Source: Nodosilinea sp. FACHB-131 (GTDB taxonomy: Bacteria > Cyanobacteriota > Cyanobacteriia > Phormidesmidales > Phormidesmidaceae). From it: 64,000 nt of DNA. Location of the stretch: positions 1-64,000 of the forward strand of contig NZ_JACJOF010000023.1 in assembly GCF_014695395.1 (NCBI RefSeq), given 5' to 3'. Each line of letters begins with the position of its first letter. The first letter of the stretch is position 1. A program made the translations under genes and the position numbers. Shown one piece after another: positions 32,484 to 42,394 of the stretch. The notes beneath the pieces were generated by a model that saw only the letters and a list, made by a program, of their open reading frames with translations, was not told the DNA's origin and did no database searches.

Positions 32484-34436
32484 ATGACCTCACTATCACC
32501 CTCCACCCACACGGGCTTTGAACCGCTGCAGCGGGCCTTTGCCATCTACCTCAAAGAGACGAAACTCTACCCTGGGCTAACCCTCGACTGTTCAGAGCGG
32601 GCGGGGCGGCTGCTGCTGCTGGCGGAGCACAAGGCCCCGGAGGCGAATGCACCTAGGGCTTTACTGAAGGATCTGGAGTCGGCGTTTCGGGAGCTGGTGC
32701 CAACGGTGGGGTTGCCGGATGCCGACTGGGCGGCGGTCGATGCTCTAGCGGTGCGGGTTTATCTCAAACTCAAGTCGGTCGCTCAGCCCTATGCGATGCA
32801 CACGTTCACCTGGCACCCCCGGGATGCGGTACAGGCGATTTTTCCGGCAACCGCTGCCCCCGCTGCGATCGATACGGCTGTTGAGGTTGAGGCGGATGAT
32901 ATTGAGATTGATGCTGCCGGTGGTCGTCCCGACGATCTCGGGGCCTTTGAGTTGTCTGAGGTTGAAGCCGTTGACCCCAACGTCAGTGCTGCCGAGGCCA
33001 ACGCCAGAACGGATTCCCCTGGAATTGGATTTAGTGATGCGGCCCTAGCGCTGCCCGATGCGGCGGTGCAGCCCCCCGCAGGGCCAGGGTGGGGACAGCG
33101 CAGCCGGAGTTGGGCTCGCCACGGGCTGCGATCGCTGCGGGACTACTGGAGCTATGGCCTAGCAGGGCTAATTTTGGTGGGCAGCGGGGCCTTTGCCTAC
33201 GCCCTATCGCGCCCCTGTGTAGTCGGGAGCTGCGATCGCCTCGCTGAGGCCACCGAATACTATGAGCTGGCCCAAGCTACTCTGATCGGCAATCCGACCG
33301 GCGATGACCTGGCCACGGCCCAGGCCGACCTCCAAACGGCGATCGATATGCTCACCCCCATTCCCACCTGGTCGGCCTACTACGACACAGCCCAGGGCGA
33401 CCTGGCGCGCTACGAGGGCAACATTGTCTTCCTCAACGCCATTGTTCGCGCCCAGGCGTTGGCCAATGAGGCGGCTAACCTGAGTCAATCGCCGCCCCAC
33501 CCCGTGGAGCGATGGGTTAAGGTGCACCTGCTCTGGCAGCAGGCGATCGACCGGCTCAGCACCGTTTCTGTCGACAGCCCAGCCTTTGACTACAGCCAGC
33601 AAAAGCTGCGCGAATATCGGGCTAACTACAGCGCCATTGGCCGCCGCATCGTGGCCGAAGAGGAGGCCGAGGCCAACTTTAACACCGCTATTCAAACTGG
33701 CGACCTGGCTCGTCAACGCATGGAAACCGCCAACTCCCTGGCAGGTTGGCAACTGGCCGCCAAGGAGTGGCAGGCTGCGATCAACGGACTGTCGCTGATT
33801 CCCCAGGGCACCGTGGTCTATGACGAAGCCCAGGCTCAGATTAAGGATTACCAGGGGCAGCTCAACCGCGCCAGCAGCCGCTCTACCCTGGAGGAGGCCG
33901 GTGCCCAAAACTATCACCAGGCGGTGCAGGCTGCCCGCAGCGCCGCAGCTGCCGAGGCCAAGGGCCAGTGGACCCTAGCGGTGACCCAGTGGCGTCAGGC
34001 GGTGGCCAGCGCTCGGCAAATTCCCGCTGACACCATCTTGGCGGCGGAGGGCGGGGTGCTGCTGGAAACCTACCAGCCGGCCTTGGCCAACGCCCAAAAT
34101 CGCCTTCGCACCGCCGTGGCGCTGCAAACGTTAACCACCAACCTAGCCCAGCTCTGCGAGTTTTCCGCCACTCCCTGCACGGTGCGTGAAGATGCCAGCC
34201 AGATTCGCGTGGTGCTCTCTAGCCAGTACGCCGAGCCCCTGCGCCAGGCCATTACCCCACCGGCGGCGGACGGCACCTTTGCCTTTACCAATCAGCTCAA
34301 CTCCAACTCCCAAAAGCTGATTGAGCAGATTATTACCGCCAGTCACCAAGTTGACCGTCAGGTGGCCGTATACGACGCCCAGGGTGGGTTTGTGGCTCGT
34401 TACCGGCCCGACCTGGGTGGGTTTATCAGAAATTAG
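32484..34436 (+). CDS. Membrane-anchored alpha-helical repeat protein A
   Basis: 650 aa. N-terminal cytoplasmic domain (1-120, with GFEPLQRAFAIYLKETKLYPG), acidic linker (130-200), one membrane helix at about 222-242, then a periplasmic or lumenal all-helical domain. Just after the helix is a Cys pair (PCVVGSC). The helical part repeats a motif of the form LxxIPxxxxxYxxAQxxxxxYxxxL at roughly 60-80-residue spacing. The gene at 37335 has the same plan. No named family; a structural or envelope-scaffold role is possible (inference). Confidence 0.7.
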   Translation: MTSLSPSTHTGFEPLQRAFAIYLKETKLYPGLTLDCSERAGRLLLLAEHKAPEANAPRALLKDLESAFRELVPTVGLPDADWAAVDALAVRVYLKLKSVAQPYAMHTFTWHPRDAVQAIFPATAAPAAIDTAVEVEADDIEIDAAGGRPDDLGAFELSEVEAVDPNVSAAEANARTDSPGIGFSDAALALPDAAVQPPAGPGWGQRSRSWARHGLRSLRDYWSYGLAGLILVGSGAFAYALSRPCVVGSCDRLAEATEYYELAQATLIGNPTGDDLATAQADLQTAIDMLTPIPTWSAYYDTAQGDLARYEGNIVFLNAIVRAQALANEAANLSQSPPHPVERWVKVHLLWQQAIDRLSTVSVDSPAFDYSQQKLREYRANYSAIGRRIVAEEEAEANFNTAIQTGDLARQRMETANSLAGWQLAAKEWQAAINGLSLIPQGTVVYDEAQAQIKDYQGQLNRASSRSTLEEAGAQNYHQAVQAARSAAAAEAKGQWTLAVTQWRQAVASARQIPADTILAAEGGVLLETYQPALANAQNRLRTAVALQTLTTNLAQLCEFSATPCTVREDASQIRVVLSSQYAEPLRQAITPPAADGTFAFTNQLNSNSQKLIEQIITASHQVDRQVAVYDAQGGFVARYRPDLGGFIRN

Positions 34437-34443
34437 GGCAAAT

Positions 34444-35319
34444 CTATGCAACCACGGGAGAGGCTACCTTAATCTGGTTTTTGCCGTTGTACTTAGCGGC
34501 GTAGAGGGCCGCGTCGGCCAGTTGATAGCTCTGGGTAACGCCCTGGTCGGAGGTAAAGCCGCTGATGCCAATGCTGACCGAGACCAGTGGGCAACGGCTG
34601 GGAGGCTGGAGCTGGGGCATAGTGATCTGCAAAATCTCTTGGCGAATGACCTCGGCCTTATCTAAGGCTTCTTCGGGCAGACAACCCACCATGAGCAGGG
34701 CAAACTCGTCACCGCCGATGCGGGCAGCCAGGTCAGTGGTGCGAATCTGGCGACTGAGCACCTGCCCGACGGCCTGAAGCAGCTGGTCGCCCACGCTGTG
34801 GCCGTAGGTGTCGTTAATGTCTTTGAACCCGTCGAGGTCGAGCAGCATGAGAGTGTGGCCCGTTGCCCCCGGCTGATAGACTAGGGCCGTTAGGGCAGCC
34901 TCTAGCCCCCGACGGTTGGCAATGCCGGTGAGGGGATCTTGCTCTACCAGCGCCCGAATGGTGACCAGGTCCTTGTGGGTGTTGAGCAGCTGTGGCACCA
35001 ACCCTTTGAGTTCCCAGGCAGTGTACAGGCTAATCATGGCAGTAATCCAGGTCCACGCGCCTTCGAGCCAGTAGTTGGTGTGCCAGATGTTCCACACACG
35101 CAGGCAGTGGCCAATGCCACAGCTAAAGATAAAGGCCGCAAAGAGCAGCAGCACCGGCCGAATCTGGGTGTCGATGTGCTGTCGGTTCAACAGCAGCAGC
35201 AGCGGAATCGAAAAGTAGGCTATTGCTACTGCTAAGTCACTAACCACATGCAGAGACGTCAGCTGGAGATCCCACAGGAAACACGACCCGTGGGGCATAA
35301 GAGCAATCATGGGAAACAC
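34444..35319 (-). CDS. Ethylene-receptor-like sensor fused to diguanylate cyclase
   Basis: 291 aa. Three N-terminal helices carry the ethylene-receptor signature: Asp28 (VVSD), Tyr35 in AYFSIP, Cys67 and His71 in CGIGH. In plant ETR1 the copper/ethylene residues are Asp25, Tyr32, Cys65 and His69, giving nearly the same spacing. YTAWEL ends the third helix, as in SynEtr1-like proteins. A GGDEF domain follows: the active motif GGDEF is at 202-206, and RTTD at 193-196 is an inhibitory I-site. So it should make c-di-GMP under control of ethylene or another small ligand. ATG 35319 assumed; Met8 (MPHGSCFLW) is an alternative start. Convergent with the gene at 32484. Confidence 0.88.
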   Translation of the reverse strand: MFPMIALMPHGSCFLWDLQLTSLHVVSDLAVAIAYFSIPLLLLLNRQHIDTQIRPVLLLFAAFIFSCGIGHCLRVWNIWHTNYWLEGAWTWITAMISLYTAWELKGLVPQLLNTHKDLVTIRALVEQDPLTGIANRRGLEAALTALVYQPGATGHTLMLLDLDGFKDINDTYGHSVGDQLLQAVGQVLSRQIRTTDLAARIGGDEFALLMVGCLPEEALDKAEVIRQEILQITMPQLQPPSRCPLVSVSIGISGFTSDQGVTQSYQLADAALYAAKYNGKNQIKVASPVVA

Positions 35320-35525
35320 AATTAAGGGAACAGGCGTTACACCTGCGGTAGGTAGTTGGGCTTACCGCTAATGCCATGCCACCACTGCGCAAAACGGCAC
35401 GGCAACATTGTGTAACCACAGACCTTCATACCTTTACCAAAAGACTCTGGGGCGGCAAGGGTATAAAGCCCTAATCAGTCAGGGATTTTCTCAGTACACT
35501 ACTGGATGCCCCTAGAATTCCCCCC

Positions 35526-36632
35526 ATGACATTATTGCAAACGCCTCTTTATTCTGCCTGCGTCGAGCAAAAGGCGCGCATGACTGAGTTTGCTGGCTGG
35601 TCTATGCCTGTGCAGTTTAGCGGCATCAAGCAAGAGCACCAGGCAGTACGGCAGCGGGCTGGGCTATTCGACATCTCTCATATGGGCAAGTTTGAGCTGC
35701 GAGGGCCGGGCGTAATTGCTGCCTTACAAACCTTAGTGCCCTCTAACCTGGGGCGACTTACCCAGGGCCAGGCCCAGTACACCGTGCTGCTCAACCCCGA
35801 GGGCGGCATTATCGACGATCTGATCGTCTACCTGAAGTCATCGCCCGTTGGCTCAGGAACGGGTTTGGAGACTGTAGCGCTGATTGTCAATGCTGCCACC
35901 ACCGACAAGGATAAAACCTGGCTGCTAGAGCATTTGGCGGGTACAGGGATAGAGCTGGTGGATGAATCGCGCGATCGCGCCCTAATCTCCATCCAGGGGC
36001 CCGCCGCCGCCGCCTTGCTCCAGCCCCATACGAGCCTTGAGCTGAACGCGCTAGGCCGCTTTGCTCATCGAGACACGGCTTTGTTGGGGCAGATGGCCTG
36101 GGTCGCCCGCACCGGCTATACCGGTGAAGACGGCTTTGAAATCATGACCGACCCCGACACTGCCCTAGCCCTGTGGCAAACCCTGACAGAGGCCGGTGCT
36201 GCCCCCTGCGGCCTCGGAGCGCGCGATACCTTGCGCCTAGAGGCCGCCATGGCCCTCTACGGCCAGGACATCGACGACACCACCAGCCCCCCAGAGGCGG
36301 GCTTGGGCTGGCTGGTGCATCTGGATGAAAAGGGAGATTTTATCGGGCGATCGGTGCTTGAGCAGCAGCGGGCCGAGGGCGTCAGCCGTCGTCTGGTGGG
36401 CTTGGCGATGACGGGTCGCCATATCGCCCGCCACGATTACCCAGTGCTCTACCAGGGCGATCGCGTCGGCACCATCACCAGCGGCACCCTGGCCCCAACG
36501 CTGAATATCCCCATTGCCCTAGCCTACGTCGCCGCTCCCCTGGCCAAGGTAGGCCAGGTCCTTGAGGTCGAGGTGCGCGGTGAACCCCAAGGGGCGACGG
36601 TGGTGAAGCGGCCGTTTTATCGGGCGAAGTGA
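35526..36632 (+). CDS. gcvT: Glycine cleavage system T protein (aminomethyltransferase)
   Basis: 368 aa, usual length. Folate/lipoyl enzyme that takes the aminomethyl group from lipoyl GcvH to tetrahydrofolate. Motifs: FDISHMGK, GGIIDDLIVY with the catalytic Asp, and RTGYTGEDGFEI. ATG at 35526. No glycine-riboswitch-like sequence was recognised in 35320-35525. gcvH follows after 197 nt; gcvP is not in the window. Confidence 0.95.
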   Translation: MTLLQTPLYSACVEQKARMTEFAGWSMPVQFSGIKQEHQAVRQRAGLFDISHMGKFELRGPGVIAALQTLVPSNLGRLTQGQAQYTVLLNPEGGIIDDLIVYLKSSPVGSGTGLETVALIVNAATTDKDKTWLLEHLAGTGIELVDESRDRALISIQGPAAAALLQPHTSLELNALGRFAHRDTALLGQMAWVARTGYTGEDGFEIMTDPDTALALWQTLTEAGAAPCGLGARDTLRLEAAMALYGQDIDDTTSPPEAGLGWLVHLDEKGDFIGRSVLEQQRAEGVSRRLVGLAMTGRHIARHDYPVLYQGDRVGTITSGTLAPTLNIPIALAYVAAPLAKVGQVLEVEVRGEPQGATVVKRPFYRAK

Positions 36633-36715
36633 GGAGTGGGGAAGGTGAGGGGGATGAGGAAGATGGAGAAGTCAAGCATCTCCCCTACCTCCCTTATCTA
36701 CCCATCCACTCATCC
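36633..36715. repeat. Purine/pyrimidine palindrome (family B)
   Basis: The left arm GGGGAAGGTGAGGGGGATGA and the right arm CATCTCCCCTACCTCCCTTA, with a short loop around GTCAAG, form an imperfect hairpin directly after the gcvT stop and before gcvH. It resembles 4760-4875 and the outer arms of 28504-28680. Confidence 0.55.
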
Positions 36716-36829
36716 GTCATTCCCTGCGCCAAAACCGCCGTCTCGTGGCACACTGACACTGGATTCTATCAACTCTGCACGGTAGCTGCGCTACAAACTA
36801 CTCTTCCTGGGGCGATATGAGGTTACGCT

Positions 36830-37222
36830 ATGGCATTTGAATATCCTGAAACCCTGAAATATCTCGACAGCCACGAATATGCCCGCACCGATGACGACGA
36901 GGGCATTGTCACCGTGGGGATCACCGCCTTTGCGCTCGACCAGATGGGGGACATTGTCTTCTTAGAGCTGCCTGAAATCGGCGACAGCCTGGAAAAGGGC
37001 GAAAAATTTGGCACGGTGGAGTCGGTCAAGGCGGTGGAAGAACTTAAATCGCCGGTTTCTGGTGAGGTGCTAGAGCGCAACGAAGCGCTGATCGAGGCCC
37101 CTGAGCAGATTGGCGATGACCCCTATGGCGACGGCTGGCTGGTTAAAATTAGAGCTACCGACCTCGACGATCTCGATGACGCCCTCACCGCCGACGAGTA
37201 CAAAGACCAGGTGGGCGGCTAG
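36830..37222 (+). CDS. gcvH: Glycine cleavage system H protein
   Basis: 130 aa lipoyl carrier. The lipoylated lysine is Lys67 in the ESVKAVEELKSP turn. It shuttles the aminomethyl group between P, T and L proteins. Length and motif spacing are normal. The next gene on the strand is not gcvP but a large helical repeat protein. Confidence 0.95.
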   Translation: MAFEYPETLKYLDSHEYARTDDDEGIVTVGITAFALDQMGDIVFLELPEIGDSLEKGEKFGTVESVKAVEELKSPVSGEVLERNEALIEAPEQIGDDPYGDGWLVKIRATDLDDLDDALTADEYKDQVGG

Positions 37223-37334
37223 GCATTGCGTTTATTCAAGACATGGCTATACTAGGGCTGACTTTCACTGCGCCTCTAGCTGGGCGGGTTTATCGTCCCC
37301 TTGGCTAGCAGTGAGCCACTCTCAGGAAGCGGGT

Positions 37335-39317
37335 ATGGCTTCGGACCAAGACACCTCTGAGCGACCGATTTATCCAGGGCCAACCCATGGGTCTTCTCGA
37401 CCTGTGCCGCTGCCCCCGGGCCTCCCCGTCCGTGACCCAGGGTCGCCCCGCTACGATCCCCTGGCTGAACTGCGGCAGCGAACCGATGACGGTGCGGCTG
37501 TCGCCCCTGTGCAGTCGCGGCCGCGTCGCGCCCTAGTGCAGCGGCTGGCAAAAACCTGGCCAGTCTGGTCGGTGGGTGTACTGGTACTGGTGTCCGGGGT
37601 GGGGGCAATGTCGGCCATCAGCCTATTTCGGATTCCTAACCTACCCAACTGCCGGGCGATTTTTTGGCCTACGGCCTCGGCAACGACCCGATTGCAGTGC
37701 GCCGAAGCCTACGCCGAGCAGGCCACGGTGGAGGGCTATTTAGAAGCGATCGCCCTGCTAGAGTCTTTGCCCGCCGATCACCCCCTACGAGGCGAGATCG
37801 ACCTACGCATTGAAGACTGGTCTGAAGAGATTCTGGCGCTGGCCGAGACCACGTTTCAGGCGGGCGATTTGGCTGAGGCGATCGCGATCGCCCAGCGCAT
37901 TCCTAACCACACCGCTGCGGCCCAGCTTGTCAGCCAGCAGGTCAGCGACTGGAACCAAATCTGGAAAGACGCCGAAACTATCTACCAGGCCGCTGAGGCC
38001 GACCTCAAGGCGCTGGCTTTTCAAGATGCTTTCGCCAAGGCCATTCAGCTGCTGGACGTAGACAATACCCACTGGCAAACCACCAAGTACGACGAGCTGA
38101 CCGATAAAATCACCGCCGCCCGGGAAGATCTCAACAAGCTCGGCAAGGCCAAAGAGCTGGCTCGGCAGCGCACGGTCAAAGCCATGCAGGAGGCCCTAGC
38201 GATCGCCCAGGGCATCGATAGCAAGAGCCCAGTTTATGCTGAAGCGCAGACGGTGATTCGCCAGTTTGGGCGCGACCTGTTGGATATGGCTGAATCTGCC
38301 CTAGAGCGGCGCGACGCCGAGGCAGCAGGGCAGATGCTCGAAGCCATTCCGGCGTCGCTGAGTATGGGGGCCGAGATTGCCGATATGCGCACCCTGATTG
38401 ACGCTAGCCAGCTGTCGTGGCAGGGCGGCATCAGCGGGTTGGAGGGAGCGATTGTGCGCCTTCAGAGCATTGGGGCCGATCGCCCCCTCTACAACAAGGC
38501 CCAAGGCCTGATGCGCCGCTGGCAGGAAGAAGTGGATGGGCGATCGCAGCTAGAGTGGGCCCGACAGGTGGCAACCCCCGGCACCATCGCCGACCTCCAG
38601 GCCGCCATTATTGAAGCCCAAAAAGTGTCCAGCGCCAACCCTGCCTGGGATGACGCTGAGGATCAAATTAGCCGCTGGCGAAGTCAGATCGAAACCAGCG
38701 AAGATCGGCCCATTCTCAGCCAGGCCCAGCAGCAGGCCCAGGTAGGAGATCTAGCTGGGGCGATCGCCACCGCTCGCCAGATTGGCTCTGGCCGCGCCCT
38801 CTACGACGAAGCTCAGGAAGAGATTAGCCAATGGCGGGCCGACCTCCAGCGGGCCGAAGACGGTCCTTTGCTGGCCCAGGCCCGCCAGCTCGCCGCCCAG
38901 GGCCGATTAGCCGAAGCCGTAGCGGTAGCCTCGCGCATTGGCTCAGGTCGCGCCCTGCACAGCGATGCTCAGGCCAACATTCAAACCTGGCGGAGTCAGC
39001 TCCAGGGGCAGCAGCTATTGCAGCAGGCCTACCAGTCGGCTCAGCTGGGTACCGTGGGGGCCCTGGTCGATGCAATCCGGCTGGCCCAGCAGGTGCCCGA
39101 AAGCAGTCCCCAGCGGGCCGAATCGACCCAGGCCCTCACCCGCTGGAGCTGGGACATCTTGCGCCTAGCTGAAACCGAAGCCGTGACTAACCCCAGCCGG
39201 GCGATCACCCTGGCCGAGGCCGTGCCTGCTCAAACCGAAGCCTACGCCCAAGCCCAGCTGCGCCTGCGCGAGTGGCGTGCCGCCCTAGAGCCCCAGCGCG
39301 GCATGACCATGCCTTGA
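37335..39317 (+). CDS. Membrane-anchored alpha-helical repeat protein B
   Basis: 660 aa from the ATG at 37335, preceded by AGGAAG. Pro-rich cytoplasmic N-terminus, one membrane helix at about 76-97, then a Cys pair (PNLPNC, LQCAEAY) and a long series of TPR/solenoid-like repeats of about 50 residues, clearest in QAQVGDLAGAIATARQIGSG and QLAAQGRLAEAVAVASRIGSG, each followed by AQ....I..WR..L. Same plan as the protein at 32484; they are probably distant paralogues flanking gcvT/gcvH. Family and function unknown. Confidence 0.72.
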   Translation: MASDQDTSERPIYPGPTHGSSRPVPLPPGLPVRDPGSPRYDPLAELRQRTDDGAAVAPVQSRPRRALVQRLAKTWPVWSVGVLVLVSGVGAMSAISLFRIPNLPNCRAIFWPTASATTRLQCAEAYAEQATVEGYLEAIALLESLPADHPLRGEIDLRIEDWSEEILALAETTFQAGDLAEAIAIAQRIPNHTAAAQLVSQQVSDWNQIWKDAETIYQAAEADLKALAFQDAFAKAIQLLDVDNTHWQTTKYDELTDKITAAREDLNKLGKAKELARQRTVKAMQEALAIAQGIDSKSPVYAEAQTVIRQFGRDLLDMAESALERRDAEAAGQMLEAIPASLSMGAEIADMRTLIDASQLSWQGGISGLEGAIVRLQSIGADRPLYNKAQGLMRRWQEEVDGRSQLEWARQVATPGTIADLQAAIIEAQKVSSANPAWDDAEDQISRWRSQIETSEDRPILSQAQQQAQVGDLAGAIATARQIGSGRALYDEAQEEISQWRADLQRAEDGPLLAQARQLAAQGRLAEAVAVASRIGSGRALHSDAQANIQTWRSQLQGQQLLQQAYQSAQLGTVGALVDAIRLAQQVPESSPQRAESTQALTRWSWDILRLAETEAVTNPSRAITLAEAVPAQTEAYAQAQLRLREWRAALEPQRGMTMP

Positions 39318-39469
39318 GGAAAGCCCCTAGTGACGGCAGTACCCTAGGGTGGGAGAATCTGTCTGCTGACAGGTAGATTCTCTCGCCCAGGACCGATCAA
39401 TTGGGCCCATACTCCACTAAGATTTTCCTAAGCATTCGCGGTTGTTTAGCGCTATCCATGCACGGCTCA

Positions 39470-39802
39470 ATGTCTGATTCGGAGAAAATTCCAGAAATTC
39501 TCAAGCTAATTGACATTCTCGATGGGCTAGAGGCATTAATTGAGAGCGCCCCCAACGAAGACGTAGAGGATGTTTTAGAAGAGGCGTGGCTACAGATTAG
39601 CGACACCTTCCCCGACGACTTTAAGGCGGCTACCCAGCATGATGCCGGAGCCGAGGGGCTGCGGCGCTACCTGAAGGTGAAGACATTCTTTGAGAACCCC
39701 TCCGAACGCTCGATTGGGGCAGCAGAGCTAGAGGAGTACTACCGCAGCTACATTGCCGCCGAAGAGGACGAAGAGCCCACCGACTTTTTCTTTCCGGAGT
39801 AG
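39470..39802 (+). CDS. Small acidic protein of unknown function
   Basis: 110 aa from the ATG at 39470 (MSDSEKIPEIL); upstream ATG at 39458 and an earlier frame extension to 39401 are less likely, since the added residues look unlike a protein core. Very acidic, with a tail ending EEDEEPTDFFFPE. No known domain recognised; likely a cyanobacterial conserved hypothetical. It is convergent with the c-di-GMP operon, 19 nt between stops. Confidence 0.6.
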   Translation: MSDSEKIPEILKLIDILDGLEALIESAPNEDVEDVLEEAWLQISDTFPDDFKAATQHDAGAEGLRRYLKVKTFFENPSERSIGAAELEEYYRSYIAAEEDEEPTDFFFPE

Positions 39803-39821
39803 GGCGGAGAGCAGGCTCGGG

Positions 39822-41975
39822 CTAGTGTGGAGCCGCAGTGCTAGCGGGGGTTGGCATCAGCAGGGTTTCGGCCTCTTCGGCGGGCAGGGGTTTGGCAAAC
39901 CAGTAGCCCTGGCCTAGCTCGCAGCTCAGGTGTTGCAGGTGGCAGAGCTGGGCCTCAGTTTCGACACCCTCGGCGATCGCGGCCATTCCCAGGCGATTGC
40001 TCAGCGTAATAATGGTCTCCACGATGTCAGAGTTGCGGCGGTTGGCCTCCATGGCCATGACAAAGGATCGATCGATCTTGAGGGCGTCGACAGGGAGCTG
40101 GTGCAGGTAGCTGAGGGATGAATAGCCGGTGCCAAAGTCGTCGATGGTGACGGTAAAGCCGTGGTGTTTGAGCTGCTGCAAAATCGTTACCATGGCCTGA
40201 ATGTCTTCGATCAGGGTGCTTTCAGTGATTTCGAGGTTGAGGTGGTGGCCCTGAAGCCCGGTCTGTCCCAAAATGCGAGTCAGGTCACTGAGCAGATCGG
40301 TACGCAGTAGGTCTTTGACCGAAAAGTTGATGCTCACCGTCAGATCGGCCCGGTGGGGGTAGCGCTGGTGCCAAATCGCCAGCTGCTGGGTGGCCTGACC
40401 CAAGACCCAGCGATCGAGGGGGACAATCAGCCCGGTCTCTTCAGCAATCGGGATAAAACTGTCGGGGGAAATGAAGCCGCGATCGGGGTGCTGCCACCGC
40501 ACCAGAGCCTCAAACCCTGAGATCTGCTTGGTTTTGAGGTGAAAGATGGGCTGGTAGTAGAGCACTAGCTGATCGCGATCAATGGCGTCGCGCAGCTCCT
40601 GCTCGAGCTGGAGCCGCTGTAGGGCTTGCAGGTGCATCGACTCGTTAAACACCACGTAGCGGCCTCGCCCTTGGGCCTTAGCTCGGTACATGGCAATATC
40701 GGCGTCGCGGAGGGAGTCGGAGGGGGTGTGGGAGTCGCCCACCCCCATGACAATGCCGATGCTGGCGTTGAGAAAGACGTTGTGCCCGCCTACCGTCAGG
40801 GGCACTTGCAACTCTTGCAGCAGCCGTTCGGCAATGCGCACGGGCTCGTGCAGGGTGTCGAGGTCTTCGAGCAGCAGCACAAACTCGTCGCCCCCAAGGC
40901 GAGCGGCCAGGTCGCTGGTGCGAATGAGCGATCGCAGCTTCTGAGCCACCAGCACCAGCACTTCATCTCCCGCTAGATGGCCGAGGCTGTCGTTAATCAC
41001 CTTGAAGTGGTCCAAATCGAGGAACAGAACCGCAAACTGGCGCTGGCTACCGCGCTGGCAGCGCTGAATGGCCAGTTCGAGCCGCTGCATCAAAAAGTTG
41101 CGGTTGGGCAGCTGGGTGAGGGCGTCGTGGAGGCTATTAAACAGCATTTGATCGGCCACGCGGCGGTGCTCGGCCTCGGCCAGCCGCCGCTCAGTAATGT
41201 CGGTATAGGTACCGCTCATGCGCAGGGGGCGCTGGGCGTCATCCCATTCGACGACTTTGCCCCGGTCGAGCACCCACACCCAGTGGCCCTGGCGGTGGCG
41301 CAGCCGAAACTCACAGTCGTAGGCAGGGGTGTCGCCCTCAAAGTGGCGCTGCAGGGCGACTTTTTTGCGGCCCCAGTCATCGGGGTGGACAAACCGCTGC
41401 CAGGTATCAATGCGGGCGGGGCCGAGGTCGCCAGTGCTGTAGCCCATCAGCGCCGCACAGCGATCGCTAACCCAGACTTCCCCGGTTTGCACCTGCCAAT
41501 CCCAAATGCCAATCCCTGAGCCTTCGATGGCCAGGTGCAGCAGCTCTCGGGTGCGCTCTAACTCGGTCATGGCCGCGCGGCGATCGCGGCGGCTGTGGGC
41601 CTCACGTACCTCGCGCCGCACCGCCTCGGCGAGGCGAGAGAGATTGTCTTTCATCACGTAGTCGTGGGCTCCGGCCCGCATCATAGTCACGGCGGTGGCC
41701 TCCCCCACGGTGCCCGATATGACAATAAACGGCAGGTCGCAGGAGCTTTGCTGAAGTATCTCCAAGGCCGCAGGGGCGTTGAACTGGGGTAGCTGATAGT
41801 CAGACAGCACCACATCCCACTCCTCAGACGCGATCGCCGCACGGAAGTCAGCCGCCGTTTGCACCTGCACCCAGGTGGGGGCAAACCCCGCCCGCCGCAG
41901 CTCTCGCAGCAGCAGCAGCAGATCGTCGTCGGAATCTTCTACAATCAGCGCCCGTAAGGGTTCGGCAACAGTCAT
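39822..41975 (-). CDS. REC-PAS-GGDEF-EAL c-di-GMP response regulator
   Basis: 717 aa: receiver domain (1-125; LIVEDSDDD, phospho-Asp in VLSDYQLP), PAS/PAC (about 150-275), GGDEF (active motif in [10 protein letters not shown], with RTSD five residues before as inhibitory site) and EAL. The phosphodiesterase residues are all visible: EALVRW, NFSVKDL, ESTLIED, DDFGTG, KIDRSF, EGVET. So it could make or break c-di-GMP; which dominates is unknown. It is the last gene of a three-gene operon, overlapping the CheY-like gene by 4 nt (ATGA). Confidence 0.92.
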   Translation of the reverse strand: MTVAEPLRALIVEDSDDDLLLLLRELRRAGFAPTWVQVQTAADFRAAIASEEWDVVLSDYQLPQFNAPAALEILQQSSCDLPFIVISGTVGEATAVTMMRAGAHDYVMKDNLSRLAEAVRREVREAHSRRDRRAAMTELERTRELLHLAIEGSGIGIWDWQVQTGEVWVSDRCAALMGYSTGDLGPARIDTWQRFVHPDDWGRKKVALQRHFEGDTPAYDCEFRLRHRQGHWVWVLDRGKVVEWDDAQRPLRMSGTYTDITERRLAEAEHRRVADQMLFNSLHDALTQLPNRNFLMQRLELAIQRCQRGSQRQFAVLFLDLDHFKVINDSLGHLAGDEVLVLVAQKLRSLIRTSDLAARLGGDEFVLLLEDLDTLHEPVRIAERLLQELQVPLTVGGHNVFLNASIGIVMGVGDSHTPSDSLRDADIAMYRAKAQGRGRYVVFNESMHLQALQRLQLEQELRDAIDRDQLVLYYQPIFHLKTKQISGFEALVRWQHPDRGFISPDSFIPIAEETGLIVPLDRWVLGQATQQLAIWHQRYPHRADLTVSINFSVKDLLRTDLLSDLTRILGQTGLQGHHLNLEITESTLIEDIQAMVTILQQLKHHGFTVTIDDFGTGYSSLSYLHQLPVDALKIDRSFVMAMEANRRNSDIVETIITLSNRLGMAAIAEGVETEAQLCHLQHLSCELGQGYWFAKPLPAEEAETLLMPTPASTAAPH

Positions 41976-42394
41976 GGCAACGTGGGAGGCAGCTCACTTA
42001 TCAATGCCCAATAGAGGCCGAGCTGGCGCACGGCTTCAGTAAACTCGTCAATGTTTACAGGCTTGCGGACGTAGCTGTTTGCGCCCAGGCTGTAGCTTTC
42101 AATGATATCCCGGTCTTCGCTAGACGAGGTGAGAATGACGACCGGCAGCAGTCGGGTGCGATCGCTGGTTCGAATCTGCTGCAGCACCTCTAGCCCATTG
42201 ACCTTGGGCAGTTTGAGGTCGAGCAGCACCACGCAGGGCAAGAGGGCTGAGTCAAATACCTGCCGCAGGGCCTCTTCGCCGTTGTGGGCGACTACTATAG
42301 GGTTGGCCAGGTGGCCCTGGCGCAGGGCGCGCAGGGTAAGGCGCTCATCGTCGGGGTTGTCTTCCACCAGCAGAATGGGGCGCAGCGCCGTCAT
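41972..42394 (-). CDS. Single-domain CheY-like response regulator (Rcp1-type)
   Basis: 140 aa receiver without output domain. Acidic pocket VEDNPDD, phospho-Asp in [13 protein letters not shown], Thr/Ser in ILTSSSED, Lys in VRKPV. The [14 protein letters not shown] and TSSSEDRDI stretches are the Rcp1 type that partners phytochrome-like kinases. Sits between the histidine kinase and REC-PAS-GGDEF-EAL genes with 4-nt overlaps on both sides, suggesting a phosphorelay intermediate. Confidence 0.92.
   Translation of the reverse strand: MTALRPILLVEDNPDDERLTLRALRQGHLANPIVVAHNGEEALRQVFDSALLPCVVLLDLKLPKVNGLEVLQQIRTSDRTRLLPVVILTSSSEDRDIIESYSLGANSYVRKPVNIDEFTEAVRQLGLYWALISELPPTLP

Noticed and set aside
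35320-35525. Glycine riboswitch upstream of gcvT
   Set aside because: I looked for the paired aptamer core but saw no matching conserved blocks; a covariance search would be decisive.
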